Below, in pieces: positions 28,562 through 37,247 of a stretch of DNA of 64,000 nt (position 1 is the first letter of the stretch; every line of letters starts with the position of its first letter). The notes beneath the pieces are model-generated. The model worked only from the letters and a program-made list of their open reading frames with translations. It was not told the DNA's origin and made no database searches. The stretch lies in the NCBI RefSeq assembly GCF_030732225.1, contig NZ_CP132230.1:152001-216000 (forward strand), given 5' to 3'. The stretch is from Streptococcus iniae (lineage in GTDB: Bacteria; Bacillota; Bacilli; Lactobacillales; Streptococcaceae). A program made the translations under genes and the position numbers.

Positions 28562-28588
28562 AACAAAATCCTATGGGAGGGATTAATG

Positions 28589-29673
28589 GGTAGTGTAAAA
28601 TATCTTGTGTAAACACAAAAAAGGAATAAATCCTGTATAGTAGAGTTACGACACTTCACTAGAAAGAGATTTATTCCCATGACTCAGTTTACCACAGAAT
28701 TACTTAACTTCCTAGCGCAAAAACAAGATATTGATGAATTCTTTCGATCCTCTTTAGAAATAGCTATGAATGATCTCTTGCAGGTTGAACTATCAGCTTT
28801 CCTTGGATATGAGCCATATAAAAAAGAAGGTTACAATACAGGTAATAGCCGTAATGGGACCTACTCTCGACAGTTTGAAACGAAGTATGGCTTAGTCAAT
28901 TTAATCATTCCAAGAGATCGAAACGGCGAGTTTTCACCAGTTTTATTACCATCTTATGCTAGACGAGATGACCACTTGGAAGAGATGGTGATTAAACTCT
29001 ATCAAACTGGCGTTACGACACGCGAAATCAGTGACATTATTGAGCGCATGTATGGTCACCACTACAGTCCAGCAACGGTGTCAAATATCACAAAAGTGAC
29101 TCAAGAAAGTGTCACTGCCTTTCATGAGCGTTCCTTTCAAACTAACTACTCAGTCTTGTATCTAGACGGAACTTACTTACCCTTGCGACGAGGTACGGTC
29201 AGTAAAGAATGTATTCACATTGCACTTGGTATCACGCCTGAAGGGTATAAATCAGTTCTTGGCTATGAGATTGCCCCTAATGAAAATAATGTCTCTTGGT
29301 CAGATCTTCTTAAGAGGCTACAAAATCAAGGACTTAAGCAAGTTTCTCTAGTTGTTACAGACGGGCTTAACGGTGTGGATCAAATCATCCAACAAGCCTA
29401 TCCAATGGCTAAACAGCAACGGTGTCTGGTTCACATTGGTCGCAATATCTCCAGTAAGGTCAAACGAGTAGATAGGGCACCTATTCTAAATCAGTTCAAG
29501 CAGATTTATCGTGCCACAAATTTACAGGAGGCTATTAAATTATTGGAACAATTTGTTTCTGAGTGGAAACCTCGTTACAAAAAGGTTATGACATCACTTG
29601 AAACAACTGAAAATCTCCTAACTTTCTATCAATTTCCACATCACATTTGGTCTAGTATTTACTCTACAAACTT
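28589..29673 (+). mobile_element. IS256-family element, copy 2 (3' truncated)
   Basis: Positions 1-1085 of the element, starting GGTAGTG at 28589, 27 bp after copy 1 ends. It is joined at 29671-29673 (shared CTT) to an oppositely oriented partial copy. The right end is missing. Confidence 0.92.
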
Positions 29674-29683
29674 TATTGAGTGA
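28679..29683 (+). pseudogene. IS256-family transposase, truncated copy 2
   Basis: Identical to copy 1 up to STN, then reads FIE and stops because the sequence runs into the inverted copy. The last ~57 residues, including the rest of the C-terminal catalytic helix, are missing, so it should be inactive. Confidence 0.92.
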
Positions 29684-29750
29684 TTCAATCAAGTTTTGAG
29701 GTTAAGTCAAGTTTTTAGAGTAACAAACGTAGAATTTTAATCTATTTATT

Positions 29751-30605
29751 TTAAGCACTTACCTTTTCAAATTGATTAGGTGTAAGATACCCTAAACTTT
29801 GATGGATTCGTTTTGAATTATAAAAGGCTTCGATGTACCAGAAAATACTCTGATAGGCTTCTTCAAAGTTCTTATATTTAAATTGATACACCCACTCTCT
29901 TTTTAAATGTCCATGCCAAGATTCAAGACTGGCATTATGATAAGGGTATCCCCTTCGACTGAAAGAGTGAGTCATCCCATAATACTTAAGCAACTCTTCA
30001 TACTCTAGACTCGTATACTGGCTTCCTTGGTCAGAATGAAGAATAACAGCTTCTGGATAGTCTTGTGATTTAATGGCCTTATTTAAAGTTCTTTGCACTA
30101 ATTCTACAGTCATTCGCTTGCCCAAATCCCAAGCAATGACTTTTTTAGTATAACGATCCATAATGGTTGAGAGATAAGCCCATCCTTGTTGAGTAGGAAT
30201 ATAAGTAATGTCGGTTGACCAAACCTTATTTTTCTTTGTAGGTTCAGTCTGTATGAGATTTTTTCGATTGATGTGATCACTTAGTGAGTATCCAGGCTTA
30301 AATTTCTTAATGACTACAGACTTGAGTTGAAGTTGCTTCATTAGCTTCTGTACCAGTTTTAACCCGACTTTTTCCCCTTGTTTAAATAGAAGATGATGAA
30401 TTTTAGGAGCACCATAGATTCCTCGGTTAGCATTGAAGAGTTGAGAAATTTTGAGTGACAGGTATTGTCTCCTTAATTGAGTTTTAGATGGATGTCGGTT
30501 AATCCGTTCATAATAACTTGATTCAGGAACATCAAGGAGTTGACAGCTTAGTCTGACATTGAGTGCTAAAGTTTGTATGGTTTGAGCCATATCCGCAGCA
30601 CTCAC
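29751..30605 (-). CDS. IS3-family transposase OrfB
   Basis: 284 residues with an rve integrase core: STDITYIPT (first D), HSDQGSQYTS (second D), ASLESWHGHLKRE (E). The N-terminal HTH_21 part contains SSYYERINR and GIYGAPKIHHLL. It overlaps orfA by 4 bp (ATGA), so it is made by coupling or as a -1 frameshift fusion at the A-rich end of orfA. Confidence 0.94.
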   Translation of the reverse strand: MSAADMAQTIQTLALNVRLSCQLLDVPESSYYERINRHPSKTQLRRQYLSLKISQLFNANRGIYGAPKIHHLLFKQGEKVGLKLVQKLMKQLQLKSVVIKKFKPGYSLSDHINRKNLIQTEPTKKNKVWSTDITYIPTQQGWAYLSTIMDRYTKKVIAWDLGKRMTVELVQRTLNKAIKSQDYPEAVILHSDQGSQYTSLEYEELLKYYGMTHSFSRRGYPYHNASLESWHGHLKREWVYQFKYKNFEEAYQSIFWYIEAFYNSKRIHQSLGYLTPNQFEKVSA

Positions 30606-30862
30606 TTCTTTTTCTCGGCGAATATGGTCAATACTTTTTTTAAGATGTCTCGTTCTTCCTTAACTTTAGCCAGTTGTCTTTTTAATTCTAGAAAATCAGC
30701 TTTAGAGACGGAGCTTTCATTAGATTTAGAGTAGAGGTCTATCCATTTATAAATTGTTGCAGGGGCCACGTCGTATTCTTTAGACAGCTGGGTGACGGAT
30801 TGACCAGAATGATAGAAGGCGATAAGGGTTTCTTTAAATTCTTTTGAGTAGCGTTTTTTCAT
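30602..30862 (-). CDS. IS3-family transposase OrfA
   Basis: 86 residues: helix-turn-helix (YSKEFKETLIAFYHSGQSVTQLSKEYDVAPATIYKW) and a leucine-zipper tail (LELKRQLAKVKEERDILKKVL). It ends in GAAAAAGAAG, a plausible slip site for making the OrfAB fusion. Confidence 0.93.
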   Translation of the reverse strand: MKKRYSKEFKETLIAFYHSGQSVTQLSKEYDVAPATIYKWIDLYSKSNESSVSKADFLELKRQLAKVKEERDILKKVLTIFAEKKK

Positions 30863-30920
30863 GTTTTTGTCCTTTGTCTAAATTATACAATAGTGACTCT
30901 AAGATTTAAGGATAACATCA

Positions 30921-31898
30921 TTTGTAGAGTAAATACTAGACCAAATGTGATGTGGAAATTGATAGAAAGTTAGGAGATTTTCAGTTGTTTCAAGTGATGT
31001 CATAACCTTTTTGTAACGAGGTTTCCACTCAGAAACAAATTGTTCCAATAATTTAATAGCCTCCTGTAAATTTGTGGCACGATAAATCTGCTTGAACTGA
31101 TTTAGAATAGGTGCCCTATCTACTCGTTTGACCTTACTGGAGATATTGCGACCAATGTGAACCAGACACCGTTGCTGTTTAGCCATTGGATAGGCTTGTT
31201 GGATGATTTGATTCACACCGTTAAGCCCGTCTGTAACAACTAGAGAAACTTGCTTAAGTCCTTGATTTTGTAGCCTCTTAAGAAGATCTGACCAAGAGAC
31301 ATTATTTTCATTAGGGGCAATCTCATAGCCAAGAACTGATTTATACCCTTCAGGCGTGATACCAAGTGCAATGTGAATACATTCTTTACTGACCGTACCT
31401 CGTCGCAAGGGTAAGTAAGTTCCGTCTAGATACAAGACTGAGTAGTTAGTTTGAAAGGAACGCTCATGAAAGGCAGTGACACTTTCTTGGGTCACTTTTG
31501 TGATATTTGACACCGTTGCTGGACTGTAGTGGTGACCATACATGCGCTCAATAATGTCACTGATTTCGCGTGTCGTAACGCCAGTTTGATAGAGTTTAAT
31601 CACCATCTCTTCCAAGTGGTCATCTCGTCTAGCATAAGATGGTAATAAAACTGGTGAAAACTCGCCGTTTCGATCTCTTGGAATGATTAAATTGACTAAG
31701 CCATACTTCGTTTCAAACTGTCGAGAGTAGGTCCCATTACGGCTATTACCTGTATTGTAACCTTCTTTTTTATATGGCTCATATCCAAGGAAAGCTGATA
31801 GTTCAACCTGCAAGAGGTCATTCATAGCTATTTCTAAAGAGGATTGAAAGAATTCATCAATATCTTGTTTTTGCGCTAGGAAGTTAAGTAATTCTGTG
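30921..31898 (-). pseudogene. IS256-family transposase, inverted copy 3, both ends lost
   Basis: The frame is intact from internal residues but lacks the first few codons with their start signals, and the C-terminus is replaced by IS3 text (ending DVILKS). One difference from the other copies is Asn for Asp in DGLNGVNQII. It should be inactive. Confidence 0.9.
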
Positions 31899-31964
31899 AA
31901 TCGGTTACACTAAACTAGACAGAATTTATAAAGTGTTCTACACTAAAGAAAATAGGAGAATATG

Positions 31965-32255
31965 ATGTCTAGAAAAATACGTCGCCACTTCACTGATGAC
32001 TTTAAGCAACAAATCGTTGACCTTCACCATGCAGGGATGAAACGAAGTGAGCTTATCAAAGAATATGAGTTAACCCCATCAACCTTCGATAAGTGGGTTC
32101 GTCAGGCAAAAACAACTGGGTCATTTAAAACGATTGATAATCTGACAGATGAACAGCGTGAACTGATTGAACTCCGAAAACGCAATAAAGAACTCGAAAT
32201 GCAGCTAGATATCCTAAAGCAAGCGGCAGTGATTATGGCACGAAAAGAGAAGTAA
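31965..32255 (+). CDS. IS3-family transposase OrfA (second element)
   Basis: 96 residues from the second of two adjacent ATGs, the better spaced to GGAG. Helix-turn-helix (FTDDFKQQIVDLHHAGMKRSELIKEY) and coiled coil (ELRKRNKELEMQLDILKQAA). Ends ARKEK-stop over GAAAAGAG, where a -1 slip would join it to OrfB. Confidence 0.92.
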   Translation: MSRKIRRHFTDDFKQQIVDLHHAGMKRSELIKEYELTPSTFDKWVRQAKTTGSFKTIDNLTDEQRELIELRKRNKELEMQLDILKQAAVIMARKEK

Positions 32256-32290
32256 TCACTGCTAATAAGGATAAATATAGCATTTCAGCT

Positions 32291-33070
32291 ATGTGTCGTT
32301 GGTTGAACATTCCTCGTTCTAGCTATTACTACAAGACTGTTAAACCAGTCTCTGAAGCGGAACTTGAAGAAAATATCAAAGCTATTTTTCTCGAAAGTAA
32401 GGCCAGATACGGTGCTAGGAAAATCAAGAAATGTTTGGAAAATGAAGGTATCCAGCGGTCTCGTCGTCGGATTCGTCGCATCATGCACAGACTCAACTTA
32501 GTATCTGTTTATCAGAAAGCAGTCTTCAAGCCACATTCAAAAGGTAAGAATGAGGTAGCTATTCCTAATCACTTAGCCAGACAATTTCATCAAGAAAAGC
32601 CTCTAAAAGCTTTAGTGACAGACTTAACCTACGTTCGTGTCGGTAATGGCTGGGCTTATGTTTGTTTCATTATGGACCTCTACAACCGTGAAATCATTGG
32701 CTTATCGGTTGGTTGGCACAAGACAGCAGAGCTGGTGAAACAAGCGATTCAGAGTATTCCTTACGCTCTGACCAAGGTCAAGATATTCCATTCGGACAGA
32801 GGAAAAGAGTTCGACAATGCCTTGATAGATGATGTGCTTACAGCCTTTGATATCAAACGCTCACTTAGTCAAGCAGGTTGTCCTTACGACAATGCCGTAG
32901 CTGAGAGCACCTATCGCGCTTTCAAAATAGAATTTGTCCACCAGGAAACTTTCCAGACGCTAGAAGAATTGGCCCTTAAAACCAAGGACTATGTCCACTG
33001 GTGGAATCACCACCGCATTCATGGTAGTCTAAACTATCAGACGCCCATGACCAAAAGATTAACGGTCTAA
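32291..33070 (+). CDS. IS3-family transposase OrfB (second element)
   Basis: 259 residues from the first ATG. The frame is open upstream to about 32240, so it is probably expressed as an OrfA-OrfB frameshift product. DDE residues lie in VTDLTYVRVG, FHSDRGKEFDN and AVAESTYRAFKIEF. HTH_21 segment: ARYGARKIKKCLENEGI. All catalytic residues are present. Confidence 0.93.
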   Translation: MCRWLNIPRSSYYYKTVKPVSEAELEENIKAIFLESKARYGARKIKKCLENEGIQRSRRRIRRIMHRLNLVSVYQKAVFKPHSKGKNEVAIPNHLARQFHQEKPLKALVTDLTYVRVGNGWAYVCFIMDLYNREIIGLSVGWHKTAELVKQAIQSIPYALTKVKIFHSDRGKEFDNALIDDVLTAFDIKRSLSQAGCPYDNAVAESTYRAFKIEFVHQETFQTLEELALKTKDYVHWWNHHRIHGSLNYQTPMTKRLTV

Positions 33071-33109
33071 TAAAAACACTTTATAAATCTTGTACAGAAA
33101 ACTGTTGCC

Positions 33110-33783
33110 TTTTCAAACGAAGGTATCACACTTTCACGTCGTCGGATTCGACGCATTATGAAGCGACTCAATTTGGTTTCTGTTTATCAGAAAGCCACCT
33201 TCAAACCACATTCTAGAGGCAAGAATGAAGCCCCTATTCCCAACCACTTAGACAGGCAGTTTAAGCAAGAAAGACCACTACAAGCCTTAGTCACTGACTT
33301 AACCTATGTTCGTGTAGGCAATCGTTGGGCTTATGTTTGCCTCATCATTGACCTATACAACCGTGAAATCATCGGCCTGTCTCTTGGTTGGCACAAGACC
33401 GCTGAACTCGTTAAGCAAGCCATACAAAGCATCCCTTACGCCCTGACCAAAGTCAAGATGTTCCATTCAGATCGTGGCAAAGAGTTTGATAATCAGTTAA
33501 TTGATGAAATATTGGAAGCCTTTGGAATCACACGTTCGCTTAGTCAGGCTGGTTGTCCTTATGACAATGCCGTAGCTGAAAGTACGTATCGTGCTTTCAA
33601 AATTGAATTTGTTTATCAAGAAACCTTTCAATCGCTGGAAGAACTAGTTCTTAAGACTAAAGACTATGTTCATTGGTGGAATTACCACCGCATTCATGGT
33701 AGTCTCAACTACCAAACACCAATGACTAAAAGATTAATTGCCTAGAAAAACACTTTATAAATGTTGTACAGAAAAGTGTTGCC
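33110..33783 (+). mobile_element. 5'-truncated copy of a related IS3 element
   Basis: Homologous to the right half of the element at 31903-33109 but diverged by many silent changes, so it is an older or different insertion. The right end (TTATAAATGTTGTACAGAAAAGTGTTGCC) is kept. Both elements are followed by the same nine bases, TTTTCAAAC. Confidence 0.8.
33116..33745 (+). pseudogene. IS3-family OrfB remnant
   Basis: Begins mid-gene (NEGITLSRRRIRRIMKRLNLV); a later in-frame ATG at 33158 gives 195 residues. The DDE parts VTDLTYVRVG, FHSDRGKEFDN and AVAESTYRAF remain, but the DNA-binding N-terminus and orfA are lost. Confidence 0.9.
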
Positions 33784-34495
33784 TTTTCAAACTAAAGAAC
33801 AGAAAAAAACAGTAGATGCCTTAAAATCTAAGATAATTGTATATATTGATCCAAAAGATTTTATCGGTATGGTGGGGCGTGAGGGGAAAACTGGAAGTGA
33901 AGATTCTGTAGGAACTGTTTATTACACCGATAGTAATAATATTGGTTTGATAGACCAACATATGACTTATGGCTATGTTCTAGAGAATGGACAAATTAAA
34001 ATAATTGATACTTATTTATCAGCTGAAGTAAAAGCTACTCGTAAGGTTATGGGAAATTTCTATAAACATAAGAAAAAACTCCAAAAATCAGGGAAAGGTC
34101 TTACCACTAATGAGAAAATCTTCCTAGATGCTGAACAGGCTACAGTTATCGCTAGTGGTTTGGTGGCTACTGCTGAAACGGCTTTGGATGAGGTTAAGAG
34201 TTCTGCGCAAACAGCTCTTGAAAAGGCAGAGGAGTTATACAATAGCACTAAAGAGATGCCTTTTGGAATTGTGGAATTAAACGATGCCGAACTAGCAGAA
34301 GCTTATGCAGCTGGTGGGGTTAGCTATGCTAGTATTGTGACCAAAACAGATACTCACTTTGATAAGAAGGTTACTAAAGCAGAGGCTATTGTGACTGCCT
34401 ATACCACTTTAAAATCTGATATTCAAAGGGGGATTTCTGAGATGTTGGCAAAAGATAGTGAATTAGCTGGAGACTTTAAAGAATGGGAAAGCTAG
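33784..34495 (+). pseudogene. C-terminal part of a TslA-like T7SS lipase (reverse-domain LXG effector)
   Basis: The ORF opens inside the IS3 remnant (ATG 33761), and recognisable protein starts near KEQKKTVDALKSK. The first ~80 residues look like the end of a lipase/DUF2974-type hydrolase (IIVYIDPKDFIGMV, SVGTVYYTD, IDQHMTYGY). The rest (EQATVIASGLVATAETALDEV..., THFDKKVTKAEAIVTAYTTL) is a long helical, LXG-like secretion domain. This order, enzyme first and LXG-like part last, is that of TslA from Staphylococcus aureus. The nucleophile-bearing N-terminal part has been replaced by IS DNA. Two Lap-type partner genes follow. A truncated product could still be made. Confidence 0.65.
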
Positions 34496-34875
34496 AAGAC
34501 ATTTATAAAACCTTGAAACAAAAGGAAGACGCTTTAGAAACACTTGAGAATCGGTTTCATGCCAGAGAGCGTGAACGCAGTGATTCCTATGCCGAACTAG
34601 ACCATAGACGCTCACAGTTAGAATTAGCGATTCAAGACATTTATGCCTCAGCCAATCATTTTTTGCATCAAGAAGAAAGCATAAATGAGGAATCTTATTC
34701 AAGTTTGAATCGATTAGTGGAAATGTTTCAGGTTGAATTAGATGAGGAATACGAACGGGAATTTCGGACCTTGTCTCTTCAAGAAGATGATGAGAGACAG
34801 GAGTATCTTAAAGCGCATAATCGTTTAGAAATGAGTATTGAAGATTTGTATCGACAAAAGCAAGAGTTGGAGTAA
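34483..34875 (+). CDS. LXG-associated small helical protein (Lap/TlaA-like), first
   Basis: 130 residues, almost all charged helix (KEDALETLENRFHARERERSDSYAELDHRRSQLE), with no signal or membrane segment. It overlaps the lipase remnant by 13 bp. In known systems, two small helical proteins encoded next to an LXG or reverse-LXG toxin bind its helical domain and form the T7SS export signal. This is the likely role; the family was assigned by context and composition, not by a clear motif. Confidence 0.6.
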   Translation: MGKLEDIYKTLKQKEDALETLENRFHARERERSDSYAELDHRRSQLELAIQDIYASANHFLHQEESINEESYSSLNRLVEMFQVELDEEYEREFRTLSLQEDDERQEYLKAHNRLEMSIEDLYRQKQELE

Positions 34876-34887
34876 GTAGGTGATGAC

Positions 34888-35187
34888 ATGGATTTAAGTG
34901 CAATTGGAGATTTTATAAAAGGAAAAAAAGATCTTGCAGAAGCAAGAAGAATGATGGAAAAAGTAACGGTAACTAATGTCTATGCCCCTCTTAAAAAAGG
35001 AGCTAGGAGGACCATTGTCTCAACATCTGATAAGGAAATAACAGAGATAGCCTTGTCAGCTAAGGCTAGTATGACAACAATTTCTTCTCAGATAGATTCT
35101 GCTGTTCAAGGACAATTTCGAACAAAGGTTGAGACTGTTCTTGACGAAAAACAAGCAGCATTTGACGAATTATCATATGGTGAGTAA
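34888..35187 (+). CDS. LXG-associated small helical protein (Lap/TlaA-like), second
   Basis: 99 residues (MDLSAIGDFIKGKKDLAEARRMMEKV..., then ITEIALSAKASMTTISSQIDSAV). WXG100-sized, helix-break-helix pattern, no signal peptide. It lies 12 bp after the first partner gene. The pair matches the TlaA1/TlaA2 arrangement. It is the last gene before a strong terminator, so if any immunity gene exists it is not downstream. Confidence 0.58.
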   Translation: MDLSAIGDFIKGKKDLAEARRMMEKVTVTNVYAPLKKGARRTIVSTSDKEITEIALSAKASMTTISSQIDSAVQGQFRTKVETVLDEKQAAFDELSYGE

Positions 35188-35294
35188 CTTTTTTTCTTCT
35201 TATAAGATTATTGAGATGTGATAGAAAATATAATCCATATTCATTTTAATCCCGACTTCATATGTTGATGGTAGTTTGTTTAAGAAAGACCAAT

Positions 35295-35332
35295 ACGAAA
35301 TCCCCCTTCTGAAAAAATAGAAGGGGGATTTC
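35295..35332. terminator. Bidirectional terminator
   Basis: CGAAATCCCCCTTCT and AGAAGGGGGATTTCG form a perfect 15-bp stem between the converging Lap and galM genes. Confidence 0.85.
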
Positions 35333-35335
35333 GTG

Positions 35336-36394
35336 TTATGAAACGATACTAACTTTATATTTTGTCTGAGTACATATCTCTTGGCCAGCCTTTAGGAGTG
35401 GTGAAGCAAAGCCCTCAATATTAATAGCATTTGGGAAATATTGTGTTTCTAAGCAGAAGCCTTGGCGCTTTTGATAGTGGTGATGGTCTTTTCCCATATC
35501 ACCATCTAAGAAATTTCCAGAATAAAATTGCACACCAGGTAAGGTTGTGTAGGCCTCGAGCTTAATGCCGGATGTATCACCAACAGCAATGGCAAAAGGT
35601 TCTTCCATAGAAGGGGTGTTAAGCACCCAGTTGTGGTCGTAGCCACCAGCGAAATGCAATTGTTGGTCCTTAGACGAAATGTCTTTGCCAATTTCTTTTG
35701 GCTTTCTAAAGTCAAAGGCACTGCCATCAACTGGGCGAATTTCTCCGCTTGGAATAGAATGGGAATCAACTATTGGAGTGAAAGCATCAGCAAGTAATTG
35801 CAGGCTGTGCTTTTCAATGGAGCCTGATTCATGGCCGTTGAGATTAAAGTAAGAATGATTGGTTACATTAAAGAGAGTGTCCTTATCTGAAACACCTTTA
35901 TAGGTGATTAAAAGCTCATTGTCTTCAGAAAGCTTAAAGCCAACCGTAATAGCGAGATTACCTGGATAACCTTGATCACCATCAGGACTGTTTAACATAA
36001 AGCTGATAGCACTATCAGATTCTTGATAACTAGCAACATCCCATAACCTGATTTGGTAGCCGTTGGGCCCACTGTGGAGGTTGTTTTCTCCTTCGTTTTG
36101 TGGGATCTGAAATTGGTTCTCGTTCAGTGTAAATCGTGCCCCGGCAAGACGGTTCGCGCTTCTACCAACAGTAGCACCGAAGTAGGTATTGGTATTTTTG
36201 AAGTAGGCTTCAATGGGATCATAGCCTAAAACAATATCGCGCAGCTGCCCCTTTTTATCTTTGGTTAAAAAGCGTGTAATGGTGGCTCCGAGATTTGTCA
36301 CGTCAACTTGCGTTCCTTTGGTATTAGACAAAGTGAAGACCTTGATTAGTCCTTTAGGTGATTCAACCGTTTTTACTGATAGTGTCATGTTCAT
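35336..36394 (-). CDS. galM: Aldose 1-epimerase (galactose mutarotase)
   Basis: 352 residues. Interconverts alpha and beta anomers of galactose or glucose for the Leloir pathway. Seen: VDVTNLGATITRF, GATVGRSANRLAGARF, NVTNHSYFNLNGH (catalytic His region), the DHNWVL substrate strip, VQFYSGNFLDG and a C-terminal LETQYFPNAIN with the catalytic Glu. Complete. It stands alone behind a strong promoter with a cre site. Confidence 0.94.
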   Translation of the reverse strand: MNMTLSVKTVESPKGLIKVFTLSNTKGTQVDVTNLGATITRFLTKDKKGQLRDIVLGYDPIEAYFKNTNTYFGATVGRSANRLAGARFTLNENQFQIPQNEGENNLHSGPNGYQIRLWDVASYQESDSAISFMLNSPDGDQGYPGNLAITVGFKLSEDNELLITYKGVSDKDTLFNVTNHSYFNLNGHESGSIEKHSLQLLADAFTPIVDSHSIPSGEIRPVDGSAFDFRKPKEIGKDISSKDQQLHFAGGYDHNWVLNTPSMEEPFAIAVGDTSGIKLEAYTTLPGVQFYSGNFLDGDMGKDHHHYQKRQGFCLETQYFPNAINIEGFASPLLKAGQEICTQTKYKVSIVS

Positions 36395-36417
36395 CTCCTC
36401 AAGTGCTTATTACCCTA

Positions 36418-36446
36418 ATTTTAAAGCGTTTACATAAACTTGTCAA
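36418..36446 (-). promoter_or_regulatory. galM promoter with cre in the spacer
   Basis: On the minus strand TTGACA (36446-36441), a 17-bp spacer, and TAAAAT (36423-36418). The cre TTAAAGCGTTTACA (36421-36434, + strand) matches the CcpA consensus at all but one position and fills the spacer and part of the -10. Confidence 0.75.
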
Positions 36447-36460
36447 TCTTAGGTGAGTGT

Positions 36461-36516
36461 TTTACTCTTTTTTTACTCACTAAAAAATTGACTAAATGTG
36501 CTAACTGGTCTATCAT
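36461..36516 (+). promoter_or_regulatory. Promoter of the two-component system
   Basis: TTGACT (36488-36493), 17 bp, TATCAT (36511-36516). Two TTTACTC repeats start 11 bp apart (36461 and 36472), just upstream of the -35, a spacing usual for OmpR-family operators, so feedback control is possible. Confidence 0.55.
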
Positions 36517-36557
36517 GTTAAAAAAGACAAGTATGACATTCTAGGAGGTTTGAAGAG

Positions 36558-37247
36558 ATGCCCCAAGTAATCTATTTAGCGGACGATGAAAAAAATATTC
36601 GTGATTTATTGATTCCTTTTTTGGAGCGTGACGGCTACCAAGTACATAGTTTTGAAACGGGTGATTTACTATTTGCGGCTTATGAAAAGCAAAAACCTGA
36701 TTTGGTTATCCTTGATATTATGATGCCAGGAACGGATGGGCTAACCATTCTCAGCCAAATTAGACAAGAAGATTCTAATTTGCCCATTATTTTGTTAACT
36801 GCCAGAGATTCTGATGCTGATTTTATCACAGGGTTTACTTTAGGAACAGATGATTACTTTACAAAGCCCTTCTCTCCTATTAAGCTAAGTCTTCATGTTC
36901 AGGCCTTGCTAAAACGTCAACAAGAAAAGGCCCCAGAACTTGCCTCGTTAGTACATTTTTTAGATATGACCATTGATCATGATAAAAGACAAGTCCGTTT
37001 ATCTGGCCAAGACATGTCCTTGACAAAAACAGAGTTTGACCTTTTGGCACTTTTGATGGAAAATCCAGAAATGGCACATTCCAGAGAGGCTATTTTAAAG
37101 CGTATCTGGGGGTTTGAAGATATTGAGAGCCGTGCAGTTGACGATACCATCAAACGTCTCCGTAAAAAAATGAAAGTTTTAAATGGTCAAGCTTGTATCA
37201 AGACAGTCTGGGGCTATGGCTTTAAAATGGGTGATGCGACAGAATGA
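36558..37247 (+). CDS. OmpR/PhoB-family response regulator
   Basis: 229 residues. Receiver domain with acidic pocket (LADDE), phospho-Asp53 in VILDIMMPG, Thr and Lys in LLTARD and FTKPFSP. The C-terminal winged helix contains LTKTEFDLLALLMENPEMAHSREAILKRIWG and TVWGYGFKM. The kinase gene overlaps its end by 4 bp. The three 11-bp repeats at 38613-38645 are its best candidate target. Confidence 0.95.
   Translation: MPQVIYLADDEKNIRDLLIPFLERDGYQVHSFETGDLLFAAYEKQKPDLVILDIMMPGTDGLTILSQIRQEDSNLPIILLTARDSDADFITGFTLGTDDYFTKPFSPIKLSLHVQALLKRQQEKAPELASLVHFLDMTIDHDKRQVRLSGQDMSLTKTEFDLLALLMENPEMAHSREAILKRIWGFEDIESRAVDDTIKRLRKKMKVLNGQACIKTVWGYGFKMGDATE

Larger units (their letters stand above)
27011..28588 (+). 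pseudogene. DUF1310 copy D, disrupted by an IS256-family element
   Basis: The gene starts at 27011 and is cut at 27247 after ~79 codons by the IS at 27248-28561. The 8-bp target AACAAAAT is repeated at 27240-27247 and 28562-28569. Beyond the IS the frame resumes (CCTATGGGAGGGATTAATG, matching the NPMGGI motif of its paralogues) for 19 bp, up to the next IS at 28589. Excision of the first IS would restore the motif but not the 3' end. Confidence 0.9.
29697..30920 (-). mobile_element. IS3-family element (1224 bp) inside IS256 copy 3
   Basis: Ends TGAGGTTAAGTCAAG... and ...GGATAACATCA are imperfect inverted repeats with TGA/TCA tips and a shared TTAGAGT. TTT is duplicated at 29694-29696 and 30921-30923. 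Carries complete orfA and orfB. Confidence 0.88.
29671..31898 (-). mobile_element. IS256-family partial copy 3, inverted and split by an IS3 element
   Basis: Element positions 1105 down to 105 in reverse, in two pieces: 29671-29696 and 30921-31898. The IS3 element at 29697-30920 interrupts it with a 3-bp duplication (TTT). Both element ends, including the start codon region, are absent. Confidence 0.88.
31903..33109 (+). mobile_element. Second IS3-family element (full or nearly full, ~1.2 kb)
   Basis: The left end GGTTACACTAAACTAGACAG and the right end ...CTGTTGCC can be aligned as 35-bp imperfect inverted repeats, both reaching ATTTATAAAGTGTT. Boundaries are approximate. No target duplication is seen because both flanks are other IS remnants: IS256 copy 3 on the left (4 bp between) and a related truncated IS on the right. 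Confidence 0.8.

Noticed and set aside
33110..33745. Second functional IS3 transposase
   Set aside because: The frame lacks orfA and the N-terminal DNA-binding part, so it is counted as a remnant although its catalytic core is intact.
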